NCBI RefSeq assembly: GCF_026965555.1
Contig: NZ_CP114040.1
Span: 3,596,001-3,660,000 of the forward strand
DNA: 64,000 nucleotides
Origin: Nannocystis punicea
GTDB taxonomy: Bacteria > Myxococcota_A > Polyangia > Nannocystales > Nannocystaceae
Direction: 5' to 3'
Made by a program: the position numbers and the translations under genes. A model generated the notes under the pieces. The model saw nothing but the letters and a program-made list of their open reading frames with translations, was not told the DNA's origin and searched no databases. Shown piece by piece: positions 1-8,245 of this stretch (positions are counted from its first letter, which is position 1; each line of letters starts with the position of its first letter).

Positions 1-4
1 GGAG

Positions 5-400
5 TTAGACCGGCCAGCACACATCGAGCAGCTCGGCGTCGATGACGATCGGGCGGCAGGTGAAGCCCTCGTTGCATGCCTCGTTGCACGGCGCTAGGCA
101 GGCGCCCGAGGTCTGCTCGATGGGACAGGTGCAAGCGAACGTGCTGCACGACCAGCAGGCGGTGCCGATGACAGTGCCGAGCACGTCGATCACCGGACGG
201 CACAGGCCGTCGCCGCCCGAGCCGGAGCCGGGCCCGTCATCGGCCGGGACGTCGCCGGTGGTGTCGCTCTCGGTGCCAGCGTCGCAGGCGAGCTCGTTGG
301 CGTGGTCCATGTCGACGACGGGCGGCTCGTCGGGCTCGGGGTTGGTGTCGGTGCAGGCGGCCAGGAACGCGAGGATGGTGGGGGCGACGAAGGACTTCAT
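5..400 (-). CDS. small Cys-rich lipoprotein
   Basis: This is a 131-residue secreted lipoprotein. The start is the ATG at 400, followed by a short hydrophobic segment ending in a lipobox-like FLAAC with Cys at residue 16. An acidic Gly/Ser/Asp-rich linker leads to a C-terminal half with about ten cysteines, which suggests a disulphide-bonded periplasmic or surface domain. The start codon overlaps the stop of the upstream gene (397-400), so it is the last gene of a five-gene operon. The family was not recognised and no function is proposed. Confidence 0.7.
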   Translation of the reverse strand: MKSFVAPTILAFLAACTDTNPEPDEPPVVDMDHANELACDAGTESDTTGDVPADDGPGSGSGGDGLCRPVIDVLGTVIGTACWSCSTFACTCPIEQTSGACLAPCNEACNEGFTCRPIVIDAELLDVCWPV

Positions 401-756
401 GAGCTGGTCTCCGGGACAGGTGGTGAGGTCGCGCCGCGCCGGTCGAGCTCGACGCGGACCGCGGCCAGGAGGCGGCGCAGGTGCTCGGGCCCGCCGAGGA
501 GCGTCCCGTCTTCGATCCACACCGCGAGGGCGCGCCACGCCCCCGCGAGGTCGCCACTCGACACGGCGAGGAGCTGCGCGGCGATCTCGTCGGCGCGGGC
601 CGGGCTGCTGAGGATCGCCCGGCACCGCTCGCAGTTGATCGCCGTCATCGCCGAGGCGAGCTGCTCAGCGGGCACGCGCTGGCCGCAGAGGCCGCGCTGG
701 CGAGCGCCCGGAGCCGCGTCGCGGGCGCTGTAGTGGATGCGCTCGCCGCGGGTCAC
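397..756 (-). CDS. small protein of unknown function in the Fis-type operon
   Basis: This 119-residue protein starts with GTG at 756, which overlaps the TGA of the HTH gene (753-756). It contains a CERCR motif near residue 36, followed by an Ala/Leu-rich, probably helical C-terminal half. No signal peptide or membrane segment is visible. The stop overlaps the start of the downstream lipoprotein. The very tight coupling to a DNA-binding protein suggests a shared regulatory or defence role, but this is inference and the family was not recognised. Confidence 0.55.
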   Translation of the reverse strand: MTRGERIHYSARDAAPGARQRGLCGQRVPAEQLASAMTAINCERCRAILSSPARADEIAAQLLAVSSGDLAGAWRALAVWIEDGTLLGGPEHLRRLLAAVRVELDRRGATSPPVPETSS

Positions 757-944
757 TTCGCCTCGGCGGGGCGTGGCTTGGGCCACACGATCCCGTGCTT
801 GATGAGCTTCCGGGCGAGGTGGCGCCGGCTGATGCCGAGGAGCTGCGCCGCCTCGACGATCGAGCCGGTTTGCTCGAGCGCGGCGATGCAGAGCAGGCGC
901 TCGGCGTTCTCGAGGTTGAGGTCGGGCAGGGCGACGCGAGGCAT
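753..944 (-). CDS. mini Fis-type helix-turn-helix protein
   Basis: This 63-residue protein is essentially a single Fis-type HTH. An acidic LNLENAERLLCIAALEQ helix is followed by GSIVEAAQLLGISRRHLARKL, the recognition-helix pattern seen at the C-terminus of sigma-54 activators and in Fis. No AAA or receiver domain is attached, so it is a stand-alone DNA binder. It lies in the middle of the small-gene operon and could act on the two tandem palindromes at 1467-1496 upstream of that operon; this link is inferred from position only. The start ATG is at 944. Confidence 0.75.
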   Translation of the reverse strand: MPRVALPDLNLENAERLLCIAALEQTGSIVEAAQLLGISRRHLARKLIKHGIVWPKPRPAEAK

Positions 945-950
945 CGCTCA

Positions 951-1154
951 TCACCTCCTTGGCCGGCCGAGCAGGCGGGGCGAGCTGTCCTCGAGCGTCG
1001 TCTCGACGTCGAAGTCCGCGGCGCAGGTGTGCGGGCGAGTGACGGCGTGGCGGGGACCAGCCTCGCTCGCGCTGGCGACGATGACCCGGGGCAGACAGCG
1101 GCGCGGCGGCGTCGGGTGGTCGGGGCTGTCGATGAACCCGGCCACGGCGCTCAT
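951..1154 (-). CDS. hypothetical small protein
   Basis: This 67-residue reading frame starts with ATG at 1154, overlapping the stop of the upstream gene (1151-1154), and ends 6 bases before the HTH gene. The translation has no recognisable motif. It is kept as a gene because the overlap pattern at both ends fits an operon of translationally coupled small genes. The composition (many Pro, Arg, Ala) is close to what random GC-rich sequence would give, so it could be spurious. Confidence 0.4.
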   Translation of the reverse strand: MSAVAGFIDSPDHPTPPRRCLPRVIVASASEAGPRHAVTRPHTCAADFDVETTLEDSSPRLLGRPRR

Positions 1155-1432
1155 GTTGCCCTCCGAGCGCTGGTGTCCACGCCCTGGAGCGCGAGCATGC
1201 AGGCGAGGTAGCCGCGCGCCCAGGTGTTGAGCAGCAGCTCGCGGCCCGCGGTCGAGGTGCTCGCGTCGAGAATGCCGTCGGCGGTCAGCACCTCGGCGGC
1301 GCGGGCGGCGAGAACGTCATCCGTGCGGTTCGAGTCGAGGTCGGGCGCGGCCAGGCCCCGGGCTTCGAGGAAGTCGAGCGCGGCGGCCCGGGCCGCGCCC
1401 GCGTGGAGGAGGGACGGGAGGTCAACAGCCAT
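1151..1432 (-). CDS. hypothetical small protein, first gene of operon
   Basis: This 93-residue, mainly helical, acidic protein has no signal peptide. It reads as a plausible globular domain (for example DFLEARGLAAPDLDSNRTDD) but the family was not recognised. It is the promoter-proximal gene of a five-gene minus-strand operon (1432 down to 5), and lies directly downstream of two tandem palindromes that could be operators. The ATGA overlap with the next gene supports coupled translation. Confidence 0.55.
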   Translation of the reverse strand: MAVDLPSLLHAGAARAAALDFLEARGLAAPDLDSNRTDDVLAARAAEVLTADGILDASTSTAGRELLLNTWARGYLACMLALQGVDTSARRAT

Positions 1433-1466
1433 GACCTGAACGTGCCCGCGGGAGGGCAGAGCTGGA

Positions 1467-1496
1467 ATGACCCTTCGGTCATGACCTTTCGGTCAT
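1467..1496. promoter_or_regulatory. two tandem overlapping palindromes, candidate operator
   Basis: ATGACCCTTCGGTCAT (1467-1482) and ATGACCTTTCGGTCAT (1481-1496) are consecutive copies of the same inverted repeat, ATGACC-N4-GGTCAT. Their centres are 14 bp apart and they share one AT. They sit 35-64 bp upstream of the first gene of the small-gene operon. Arrangement and position fit a repressor or activator site. Confidence 0.6.
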
Positions 1497-1742
1497 GGAT
1501 TTAGGGTCCTGTGAGATCGAAGCTGCCGAACGTGTCGCGACCCCTCGACTTTTTGGACACGCGGCCGTCTGGCGTTTCGGTTGCTTCTGCCCGGATCGCG
1601 ACCGAACTCACACCGGACATGTGCTTCAGCTTGGATGGCGCCGTCGCCGGCAGCACGCCGACCGTCAAGTCCGGCGCCGTCCCGACTCAGGTCGACAGCT
1701 CGTTCGCAGCGCCCGATGCCATGGGTTGAAACAACCCTCCGA

Positions 1743-1777
1743 AACCCATTGAAAATGTCTTGTCTTTTCAATGGGTT
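1743..1777 (-). terminator. 13-bp perfect hairpin downstream of lipoprotein gene
   Basis: AACCCATTGAAAA (1743-1755) pairs perfectly with TTTTCAATGGGTT (1765-1777) around a 9-base loop. It lies about 60 bp past the stop of the minus-strand lipoprotein gene ending at 1838. There is no clean U tract after the stem, so it may be a processed-RNA or protein-binding element rather than a classical terminator. The AT-rich arms stand out in this GC-rich sequence. Confidence 0.45.
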
Positions 1778-1837
1778 CGAGCGCCGATTGAATCCGAAGT
1801 GCCCTCTCGGACTGTATCAAATGTCCCAAAAGCCAGA

Positions 1838-2503
1838 TCAGCCCTGGCACTTGGCCTTCCACTCGAGGAACCCCCGCGTGTGGTCGCCGTCGAGGTAGTC
1901 GCCGTTCCCGTTCGGGTCGCAGTAGCCGCCGGGCAGGGTGGCCGAGCAGGTTCCCGACGCGAGCCCGCAGATCGACATGGCGGCTGCCGCCTCGGGCGTG
2001 CAGGGGCAGTCGGTGATGCAGGCCGGGTGCTCCGCGCAATCGCCGTAGCACCACCCGGGCCCGTAGCACTCGAACTCGAGCTCGGAACCCTCGCAGATAC
2101 CGTCGCCGCAGACAGCGGGTAGGGGTGGCTCGTCGCCTGTCGTGGTGCCGGCGTCGGTGGTGCTGGCGTCCGTCGTGGCGTCGCCCGTGGACGGGTACTT
2201 GCTGGTGGAGGCGTCGCCGGTGGTCGAGCTGGTCCATGCCTCGATCGAGGTCTCGTCGCCGGTGGAGCTGCTCGTGCCGGTCGAGGTGTCGGCCGACGTC
2301 TCGGTCGTGCTCGAGCTCGTGTCGTCGCCGGAGCTGCTCGTGGTGGACGTCGAGGTCGAGCCGCCGGTGCTGTCCTCGTCGGGGTCGGTGATGATGACGA
2401 CGACGCCGCCGCCACCACCGCCGCCGCCGTGGGTGGTGACGGTGGCTTCGCAGGCGGTGAGGGTGAAGAGGAAGATCGCGGTGAGCGGGCGGATGATCAG
2501 CAT
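1838..2503 (-). CDS. Ser/Thr-linker lipoprotein with CGDG-type Cys-rich domain
   Basis: This is a secreted lipoprotein of 221 residues counted from the ATG at 2503; a GTG two codons upstream is an alternative start. The signal peptide ends in LTAC (Cys at about residue 17). A poly-Gly run and about 80 residues of Ser/Thr/Gly/Asp linker lead to a Cys-rich C-terminal domain that begins CGDGICEGSE. That motif recurs in myxobacterial surface proteins. The linker resembles those of the lipoproteins at 9044, 42843, 51665 and 61882. Substrate and role are unknown. Confidence 0.8.
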   Translation of the reverse strand: MLIIRPLTAIFLFTLTACEATVTTHGGGGGGGGVVVIITDPDEDSTGGSTSTSTTSSSGDDTSSSTTETSADTSTGTSSSTGDETSIEAWTSSTTGDASTSKYPSTGDATTDASTTDAGTTTGDEPPLPAVCGDGICEGSELEFECYGPGWCYGDCAEHPACITDCPCTPEAAAAMSICGLASGTCSATLPGGYCDPNGNGDYLDGDHTRGFLEWKAKCQG

Positions 2504-2882
2504 GCCCACGACCGTCCGGTCGCGGCGGATCGAGCGTCTACGGCAGCCCCGGTCGCGACCGAGATGTCAGCTTTACGGTCTTCCGGGCAGGTCCTGGGCG
2601 GCGCGGCCGCCAACTGTGCGAGACCGCGACGAGATCCGCGCGAGCGCCTTCGACCATGTCCTGAAGGACAGCCGGTGCTGACACGAACGCGCTCGTGCCA
2701 AACTCTCGGTGATCCGGGGCGACATATAGTGATGCGCAGTGATCTGCGCGTCGCCCGCAAGGCCGCGGCAATACCCGGAATTAGGAGGTCCTGGCGGGTT
2801 TGGACCGGGTTTTGCCGCGGGTCCCTGCGGTTTTGCGACATACTTGCGCCGCGGCGCGGCACTCTGTCAGGCTCTGGGGGTC
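2504..2882. other. intergenic gap, nothing convincing seen
   Basis: This spacer lies between divergent genes. It contains a small GCGCAG-TGAT-CTGCGC inverted repeat (2734-2749) and probably the two promoters, but no coding sequence or repeat element that I can support. Confidence 0.4.
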
Positions 2883-3905
2883 ATGCCGAGACATCCGCGA
2901 GGCGAGACCTTCGGTCGCGGCCGTGTCGCTCGGGGCCTCTCCGCCTTGGTGCTGGTGCTGGCGGCGTTTTTGGGCGGTTTGCCGGCCTGGGCCGCGCCGT
3001 TCGCGGGCACCGGCCACGCGCCGATCAGCGAGAAGGTCGACAGCCTGAAGGCCCGCGGCCAGGCGCTCGAGCGGGCGCGGCGGGCGGCGCTCGAGGCGGC
3101 GCTCGAGCAGCTCGGGCCGGCGGACGCGGTCCAGCGGAAGAAGATCCTCGACGAGGCCGCGGTGTGGACGCGGGCCTATCGGGTGCTGCAGCAGGGCGAC
3201 GACGGGGCGACGGCGACGGCGGTTGTGTCGGTCGAGATCGACACCGGGCGGCTGTCCAAGGCGCTGGCCTTGCCGGTCGCGCCGGCGGCGAAGGAGGGCC
3301 CGGCGCTGGTGGCCGTGCGCGGCGAGGGTTGTGCCGAGGGGGCCGCGGAGGCGCTGGCGCAGCGGTGGATCAAGGCGGGCCTCCTCCGCGACGGTCGCGG
3401 CGGGACGATCTCCGCCGCCTCGGCCAGGACCCTCGAGCTCCGCTGTCGCGAGCTCGGCGCCGTCGCGTATCCCCACGGGATCGTCGTCGAGGCGGCCGTG
3501 GTCCTCCGCGGCGAGGGTCGCGACGGCTCGGCCTCGGCCACCGCCACCGGCTTCGCGGCCGACGCGGCGGCGGCGGCGGCCTCGGCCCTCGAGAGCGCCT
3601 CGAGCCAGGTCTCCGGGGCCATGTCCGTGCAGTCAGCCGGCGGCGGCCTGCGCCTGCGCCTCACCACCCCGTGGCCGGCGGCGCGAGTGCGGCGGCTCGA
3701 GCGCGCGATCGCGGAGTCGGTGATCGGGGCCCAGGCGGTCAAGGTGGCCGCGGTCGGCGGCGACGGCTCGGTGACCTTGAAGATCGACGGCCCGCTCAGC
3801 GCGGCCGAGCTCCAGGAGCGACTCGCCGCGGTGCAGGTGCCCGGGGCGACGCTCGTGGCATTGGAGGTGGAGGGGCCCGATGTCGTACACGCGCGGCTGC
3901 AATAG
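2883..3905 (+). CDS. secreted protein of unknown function
   Basis: This is a 340-residue exported protein. The chosen ATG at 2883 gives an Arg-rich N-region, a hydrophobic core (ALVLVLAAFLGGLPAW) and an Ala-x-Ala-like cleavage site (WAAPF); the frame is open further upstream, but that would bury the signal peptide. The mature N-terminus (GQALERARRAALEAALEQL) resembles the amphipathic start of FlgT/LPP20-like periplasmic domains, which is a weak resemblance only. Its stop is one base before the next lipoprotein start at 3907, so the two genes are probably co-transcribed and may act together at the envelope. Confidence 0.7.
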   Translation: MPRHPRGETFGRGRVARGLSALVLVLAAFLGGLPAWAAPFAGTGHAPISEKVDSLKARGQALERARRAALEAALEQLGPADAVQRKKILDEAAVWTRAYRVLQQGDDGATATAVVSVEIDTGRLSKALALPVAPAAKEGPALVAVRGEGCAEGAAEALAQRWIKAGLLRDGRGGTISAASARTLELRCRELGAVAYPHGIVVEAAVVLRGEGRDGSASATATGFAADAAAAAASALESASSQVSGAMSVQSAGGGLRLRLTTPWPAARVRRLERAIAESVIGAQAVKVAAVGGDGSVTLKIDGPLSAAELQERLAAVQVPGATLVALEVEGPDVVHARLQ

Positions 3906-3906
3906 G

Positions 3907-4254
3907 ATGAGCAAGATGAGCGGGATGGGGTGGATGGGCGCGCTGGCGCTGGCGCTGGCGCTGGCCGGCGGTTGCAAGCGCAGCGAGCTCAGCGGGGCCG
4001 AACAGTCGGCGCCGCTCGTGCTCGAGGTGGCCCCCGCCGACCTCGACGCCGAGGTGTTCGTCGACGGCAACTACGTCGGCCAGGTCAAGGTGCTGCAGGA
4101 GCCGGAGACCGGTCCGCTGCTGCTGGCCCCCGGGATCCACCGCATCGAGGTCCGCAAGCCCGGCCGCTTCCCGGTCCAGGTCACGGCCACGGTCAAGAAG
4201 GACCGCAACGGGCCGGTGGTGATCCGCGCCGAGCTGCTCGAAGACCCGAGCTGA
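3907..4254 (+). CDS. PEGA-like lipoprotein
   Basis: This is a 115-residue lipoprotein. The signal peptide LALALALAGGC ends in a clear lipobox. The mature part carries a PEGA-type beta module: AEVFVDGNYVGQVK followed by LLLAPGIHRIEVRKPGRFP. That pattern (surface domain specifying 'G-x-H-x-I-x-v-x-K-x-G') is common in myxobacterial envelope proteins and kinases. It follows the upstream secreted-protein gene by one base. It is probably a small structural or binding module of the outer envelope. Confidence 0.75.
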   Translation: MSKMSGMGWMGALALALALAGGCKRSELSGAEQSAPLVLEVAPADLDAEVFVDGNYVGQVKVLQEPETGPLLLAPGIHRIEVRKPGRFPVQVTATVKKDRNGPVVIRAELLEDPS

Positions 4255-4278
4255 GGCCGGGCGCCGAAGATGGGCGAA

Positions 4279-4347
4279 GGGACATGTCGGAGACGACATG
4301 TCCGTTTGAGCATGCGTGAAGGGGCATGTCTGCGAGGGCATGTCCGG
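4279..4347. repeat. dispersed ACATGTCC palindrome cluster
   Basis: Five half-sites (GACATGTC twice, GCATG, GGCATGTC, GCATGTCC) are arranged as imperfect inverted repeats between the convergent genes ending at 4254 and 4535. It is a member of the window-wide palindrome family. Confidence 0.7.
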
Positions 4348-4534
4348 ACGACGCTGCGGGCGAGGCAGGGATGTTTCGCGCGCGCGACGGCACGAGCGCT
4401 GGGGCATCGCCGGTCGCAGGGGAAATTCCCGTCGGTGCGAGCGCCGTGCGAGGCTGCCGGGGACCGGCGGACAAGGCCCCGGCGGACGGGTGCGTCCGTC
4501 GTGGCGGGCCGGGCGCGGCGGAGCCTCCTCGGCG

Positions 4535-5563
4535 TCAGCCGTCGCGGAAGCGGCGGAGGTCGCGGTCGGTGAAGGGGCCCCACTCGGGGGTCATGGCGCC
4601 GGCCTTCAGCGAGTCGGCGCGGTACCACGGCGACAGGGCGCCGTCGCTCGGGTTCTTGAGCACGTGGAACTGCTGGGCCGGCATGTAGCTCTGGCCGAGC
4701 AGGAAGTAGCGCTGGCCCTGGTCGTCCTCGGCGAGGTCGAGGACGAGGACGGCGTGGCCGGGGAAGCCGCCCTGGACCAGGACGTCGCCGGCGGTGAGCT
4801 GGGCCAGCTCGCGGCGCGGCAGCTCGGCGGCGATCGAGGCGGTGCCGGCGTAGGTGAAGAGCGTGCGCATGTAGCCGCGCAGGGTCTCGCGGGTGGCGGG
4901 GCGGGGGCTGCCGGGCACGCGCTCGGCCTTCTTGCCGACCAGCTTGAGGCGGGTCCCGCCGAGGTAGGAGGCGAAGTCCCACGGGGTGCCGTCGGTCAGC
5001 TTGAAGGCGATCGCGCGCCGCTGGTCGGCCGCCCACTGGTACTCCACGCGCAGGCGCATGACTGCGTCGGCGCACTGCTGGAGGTCGCGGTCGCCGACGT
5101 CGATGTCGACCACCCGGAAGTGCGCCGCCTGGTTGCCCTTGGTCTCGCCGCTGTACAGCAGCACGGGTGCCCCCTCCGGCAAGAGCGGCAGGCCGCGCAG
5201 CCAGGCGCCGAAGCTGCCCTCGGGCAGCGGGACCCGCCGCGCGCCCGCCGGGGGGGCGATCGCCGCGGCCAGCTGCTCGCGCGCCGGCGGCTCGCCGCCC
5301 GCCTCGGTCAACCAGCCGTAGCGGGTCAGCGGCGGGACGTCCGGCTTGCTCGAGGTGTCCGCAGGGACAGGTGAGGGGGCGGTCGGGGCGGCGGCCGAGG
5401 GTGTCTCTTTGGAAATGTCCTCAGGAGCATGTCCTTTGGAGCCTGTCCCATCGGACCTGGACGAAGGCGGCGAGGCGCCCGCAGGCGGCGCGGCCGGTGG
5501 GGCGACGCCGGCGGAGTCGCAGGCGAGCAGCGAGGCGAGGCCGAGGACGACGCGACGGAGCAT
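4535..5563 (-). CDS. DUF4846-family lipoprotein
   Basis: This is a 342-residue lipoprotein with start ATG at 5563; the signal peptide LGLASLLAC places the lipidated Cys at about residue 15. After a Pro/Ala/Ser linker comes a domain matching the DUF4846 pattern: ARRVPLPEGSFGAWLRGLPL, an LLYSGETKGNQ segment and RDLQQCADAVMRLRVEY, then GDVLVQGGFPGHAVLVLD near the C-terminus. The DUF4846 fold has no assigned activity; the Cys/His-containing segments could be catalytic, but that is not demonstrated. The linker (about residues 38-52) contains a copy of the dispersed palindrome, read as GHAPEDISKE. Confidence 0.8.
   Translation of the reverse strand: MLRRVVLGLASLLACDSAGVAPPAAPPAGASPPSSRSDGTGSKGHAPEDISKETPSAAAPTAPSPVPADTSSKPDVPPLTRYGWLTEAGGEPPAREQLAAAIAPPAGARRVPLPEGSFGAWLRGLPLLPEGAPVLLYSGETKGNQAAHFRVVDIDVGDRDLQQCADAVMRLRVEYQWAADQRRAIAFKLTDGTPWDFASYLGGTRLKLVGKKAERVPGSPRPATRETLRGYMRTLFTYAGTASIAAELPRRELAQLTAGDVLVQGGFPGHAVLVLDLAEDDQGQRYFLLGQSYMPAQQFHVLKNPSDGALSPWYRADSLKAGAMTPEWGPFTDRDLRRFRDG
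5411..5450. repeat. palindrome element inside the DUF4846 gene
   Basis: AAATGTCCTCAGGAGCATGTCC followed by CCTGTCC lies in frame in the linker-coding part of the DUF4846 lipoprotein gene, adding residues without a frameshift. Confidence 0.6.
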
Positions 5564-5706
5564 CGCCGGCAGTATGCGCCGAGGCGGGACCGCAGGGCAG
5601 CGCGCGTTCGCCCGGGAGGCCGGCGTCCGCCGAAGCTGGGGTCTCATGCGTGAGCCGGCGCGCCGGCCAGGCGGGACGAGGGGCCCATGTTGCCGCGATC
5701 GGGACC

Positions 5707-6180
5707 AGGCCTCGACGCCCGGAGCGGCGAGGACGGGTCGCCCGCCGTCGATTGTTCGGGCGCGAGCCTCGGCCACGTGACAGCGAGCGAGGCGACGCTC
5801 GCGGTCGTCCTTCGGGGGCGAGCCTCGGCCACGTGACTGGATCGCGCGAGCGAGGCGACGCTCGCGGTCGTCCTTCGGGGCGAGCCTCGGCCACGTGACA
5901 GTGGATCGCGCGAGCGAGGCGACGCTCGCGGTCGTCATTCCCCGGGCCTCGGCGCCCGGAGCGGCGAGAATGGGTCGCCCCCGTTGATGTTCGGACGCGA
6001 GCCTCGGCCACGTGACAGTGGATCGGCGAGCGAGGCGACGTTCGCGGTCGTCGTTCCCCGGCCTCGACGCCCGGAGCGGCGACAATGGCTCGCCCGCCGT
6101 CGATTGTTCGGGCGCGAGCCTCGGCCACGTGACAGCGAGCGAGGCGACGCTCGTGGTCGTCCTTCCGGGGGCGCGAGCCA
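5707..6180. repeat. minisatellite, five copies with a CACGTG core
   Basis: The unit GCGAGCCTCGGCCACGTGAC starts at 5762, 5818, 5880, 5997 and 6114. The last two periods are 117 bp and the earlier ones 56 and 62 bp, because a second block (a GCCTCGACGCCCGGAGCGGC-type segment at 5707, 5946 and 6061) is present in only some units. The array fills most of the gap between two minus-strand genes. No gene is visible in it. Confidence 0.85.
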
Positions 6181-6268
6181 CCGCGTCGCGATGTGGATCG
6201 ATCGTGCGAGGCGTCGCGCGCGAACGTTCGTCCCGCGGGGCGAGCGGGGGCCGCTCTCAGCGGTTCGT

Positions 6269-7315
6269 TCAGCCGCGGGCGCGGGCCTTGACGCCGTCGA
6301 TCTCGTCGACGGCGACGTGGACGATCACGCTCTCACCAGGGCGGCGGGGCTCGGTGCGGTCGAAGCGGTGGGTCGGGGGCTCTTTGTTGCGGCGGAGGCC
6401 GACCACCGGCGCGTCGAGGAGGGCGCGGATCTCCGTCGCGTTCTTGCCGGCCAGGGGACTTTGGGCCGTGATCTCGAGCTCGAGCGTGGCCATCAGCGTG
6501 TCGCCCAGGCGGTAGGCGCCGTGGATCCGCTCGTCGAGGGCGGCGGCGGCGAACTGCGGCGCGGAGATGGCCGAGGTGGAGAAGATCGAGTCGACCGAGA
6601 ACGCCTTGCCGAGCTTGCGCGCCATGTTCTGGTCGAAGAAGCGCATGACGAGGCGGATGTTCGGGTTGATCTGGCGCGCGTCGAGGCCGACCTCGAGGTT
6701 GACGAGGTCGTCGTCGGTGCAGGCGATCAGGCAGGCGGCGTGGTCGAGGCCGAGCTCGCGCAGCAGGCTCTCGCGGCGGGCGTCGCCGATCACCAGCGGG
6801 ACGTTGCGGGCCCGCGCCTCCTCGACGAACGGGCCCTCGCCGCGGGCCTCGACGACGATGACCGGCCGGCCGCGGGCCAGCAGCTCCTCGAGCACGCGGA
6901 AGCCGACGTGGCCGAGGCCGATCAGGATGATGTGATCGCGGTAGGTCTGGGCCATGATGCGGATCCACGCGGTCTGGTGGTTGTTGAAGTCGAACAGCGA
7001 CAGGCCCACCTTCAACAGGCCCTCGGCGACGATGAAGGCGCCGGCGATCGGGACCGTGAAGTACATCAGCCGCAGGACCCAGTCCTCGGGCAGGCTGCTG
7101 ACGTGCTCGAAGAACAGCTGGGTGTAGACCTGATAGCAGGCGGCGACGAAGTCGAGGCCGGCGACCTCCTGCGCGCTCCCGCGCCCCAGCAGGGTCAGGC
7201 CGCCGGCGATCGTCAGCCCGGCCAGGATCGCCAGCCGCGGCGCCAGCAGGCGCAGGGCGTACGCCAGGAAGCGCAGGCGGGCGAGCAGCGGCGTGCGGAC
7301 GCGGCGGACGGGCAT
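6269..7315 (-). CDS. TrkA/RCK-domain membrane protein, channel-like
   Basis: This 348-residue protein has two membrane segments (about 27-43 and 82-103), then an RCK N-lobe with the Rossmann motif GLGHVG at 133-138 and Glu157 at the nucleotide-binding strand end, then a TrkA-C-like C-lobe (about 260-348). The layout is that of a two-TM RCK potassium channel. However, the stretch between the TM helices has no TVGYG-type selectivity filter, so ion conduction is doubtful. It might instead be a ligand-sensing subunit or part of a hetero-oligomer. The gene stands alone on the minus strand, with a minisatellite downstream. Confidence 0.8.
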   Translation of the reverse strand: MPVRRVRTPLLARLRFLAYALRLLAPRLAILAGLTIAGGLTLLGRGSAQEVAGLDFVAACYQVYTQLFFEHVSSLPEDWVLRLMYFTVPIAGAFIVAEGLLKVGLSLFDFNNHQTAWIRIMAQTYRDHIILIGLGHVGFRVLEELLARGRPVIVVEARGEGPFVEEARARNVPLVIGDARRESLLRELGLDHAACLIACTDDDLVNLEVGLDARQINPNIRLVMRFFDQNMARKLGKAFSVDSIFSTSAISAPQFAAAALDERIHGAYRLGDTLMATLELEITAQSPLAGKNATEIRALLDAPVVGLRRNKEPPTHRFDRTEPRRPGESVIVHVAVDEIDGVKARARG

Positions 7316-8245
7316 GCGGGCCGGCTACGGTAACGCGGGGCCGGCCGGACAGGGAAGGGCTCCGTCCGGCGGCGAGATCGCCGGCGGCCCGCGCGGGATC
7401 GGCCGTCTGGCGACGAGGACATGTCCTCACGGACAGGACAGAAACTGTGCTGTCGATCAATTCCGATCGGGCGTCGGCTGAACTCGTATGCAGGCCGCCC
7501 ATCGGCGATTCGATCGGAACGATGATTCATCCGATGCGCCGGCCGGTGATGTCGCGCACTTCGCTGTCACATCGCAACTCTTCGCTGCGGTCAATGGCCG
7601 CGGAGGCCAGGCCTCAGGGGATGTAGGATGCGCGTGCCGCGGGCTGTCCGGCCTGACAGGTGATACCCGCGGTCTCCGGTCGAGGGCGGGACCGTGACAG
7701 CGACCCATTCGCGCTGTCATGACCGGTGCTCACATTCTGACCGATCCGACACGCCGCCTCGTTCGTAGCGCCGGGATGCGCACAGGCGATCGCAGACGGT
7801 CGATCGCTGTTTATTCGCAGAGCGCCGGCGGTCTGCCGCGTGACCTGGAGCAGAACTCTGTTTCCGCCGCAGTCGAGTGTCCGCTCGCGCGGGCCTGCCG
7901 ACGGGTCGGCGAGCCAGGCCGAGTGCTCGTCGCAATCTTCCGCGCCCGCAGGTGCTGCGATCGAAGCGGGCGCCGGCCGACGGCCGCAGAACTACCGATA
8001 TTGAACGGAGTTCAGGGCACAGGGGTGGCGGCGGTTTGAATCGTCAGCTTGGCCCGTGTCCTGTGCTTCCGCGTGTGCGGACGCCATTGCGGTCCGGCTC
8101 CATAAACGCGGCATAAAGACCGTGCAGAGGCCTGTTCGCGCAGATGGTGATGAAGACGAGTGGCGCGGAGACGCGAATGCGTTTGAGATGCGCCGCTGGC
8201 GAATTATGTCGTGACTCAGCCAAGGGTTTGCGGCATATCTGGCCC
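7316..8245. other. long intergenic region, palindrome near one end
   Basis: The region holds about 930 bases. A GAGGACATGTCCTC palindrome lies at 7415-7428. The rest is noticeably less GC-rich than flanking genes. Short frames occur on both strands but none has a recognisable motif or convincing codon use. It may hold a decayed gene; I cannot say which. Confidence 0.4.
7415..7440. repeat. dispersed ACATGTCC palindrome
   Basis: GAGGACATGTCCTC is a perfect 14-bp palindrome (7415-7428), followed by GGACAGGACAG. It lies upstream of the RCK gene (start 7315), so it could also influence that promoter. Confidence 0.7.

Larger units (their letters stand above)
1433..1837. other. intergenic region with operator and long hairpin
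   Basis: Apart from the tandem palindromes (1467-1496) and the hairpin (1743-1777), the 405 bases hold a weak plus-strand frame (1511-1729, GTG start, 72 residues) with no recognisable motif, which I do not call. Part of the region is less GC-rich than the surrounding genes. Confidence 0.4.

Noticed and set aside
1511..1729. 72-residue plus-strand frame
   Set aside because: No motif, weak GTG start, and no conserved neighbours; too little evidence to call a gene.
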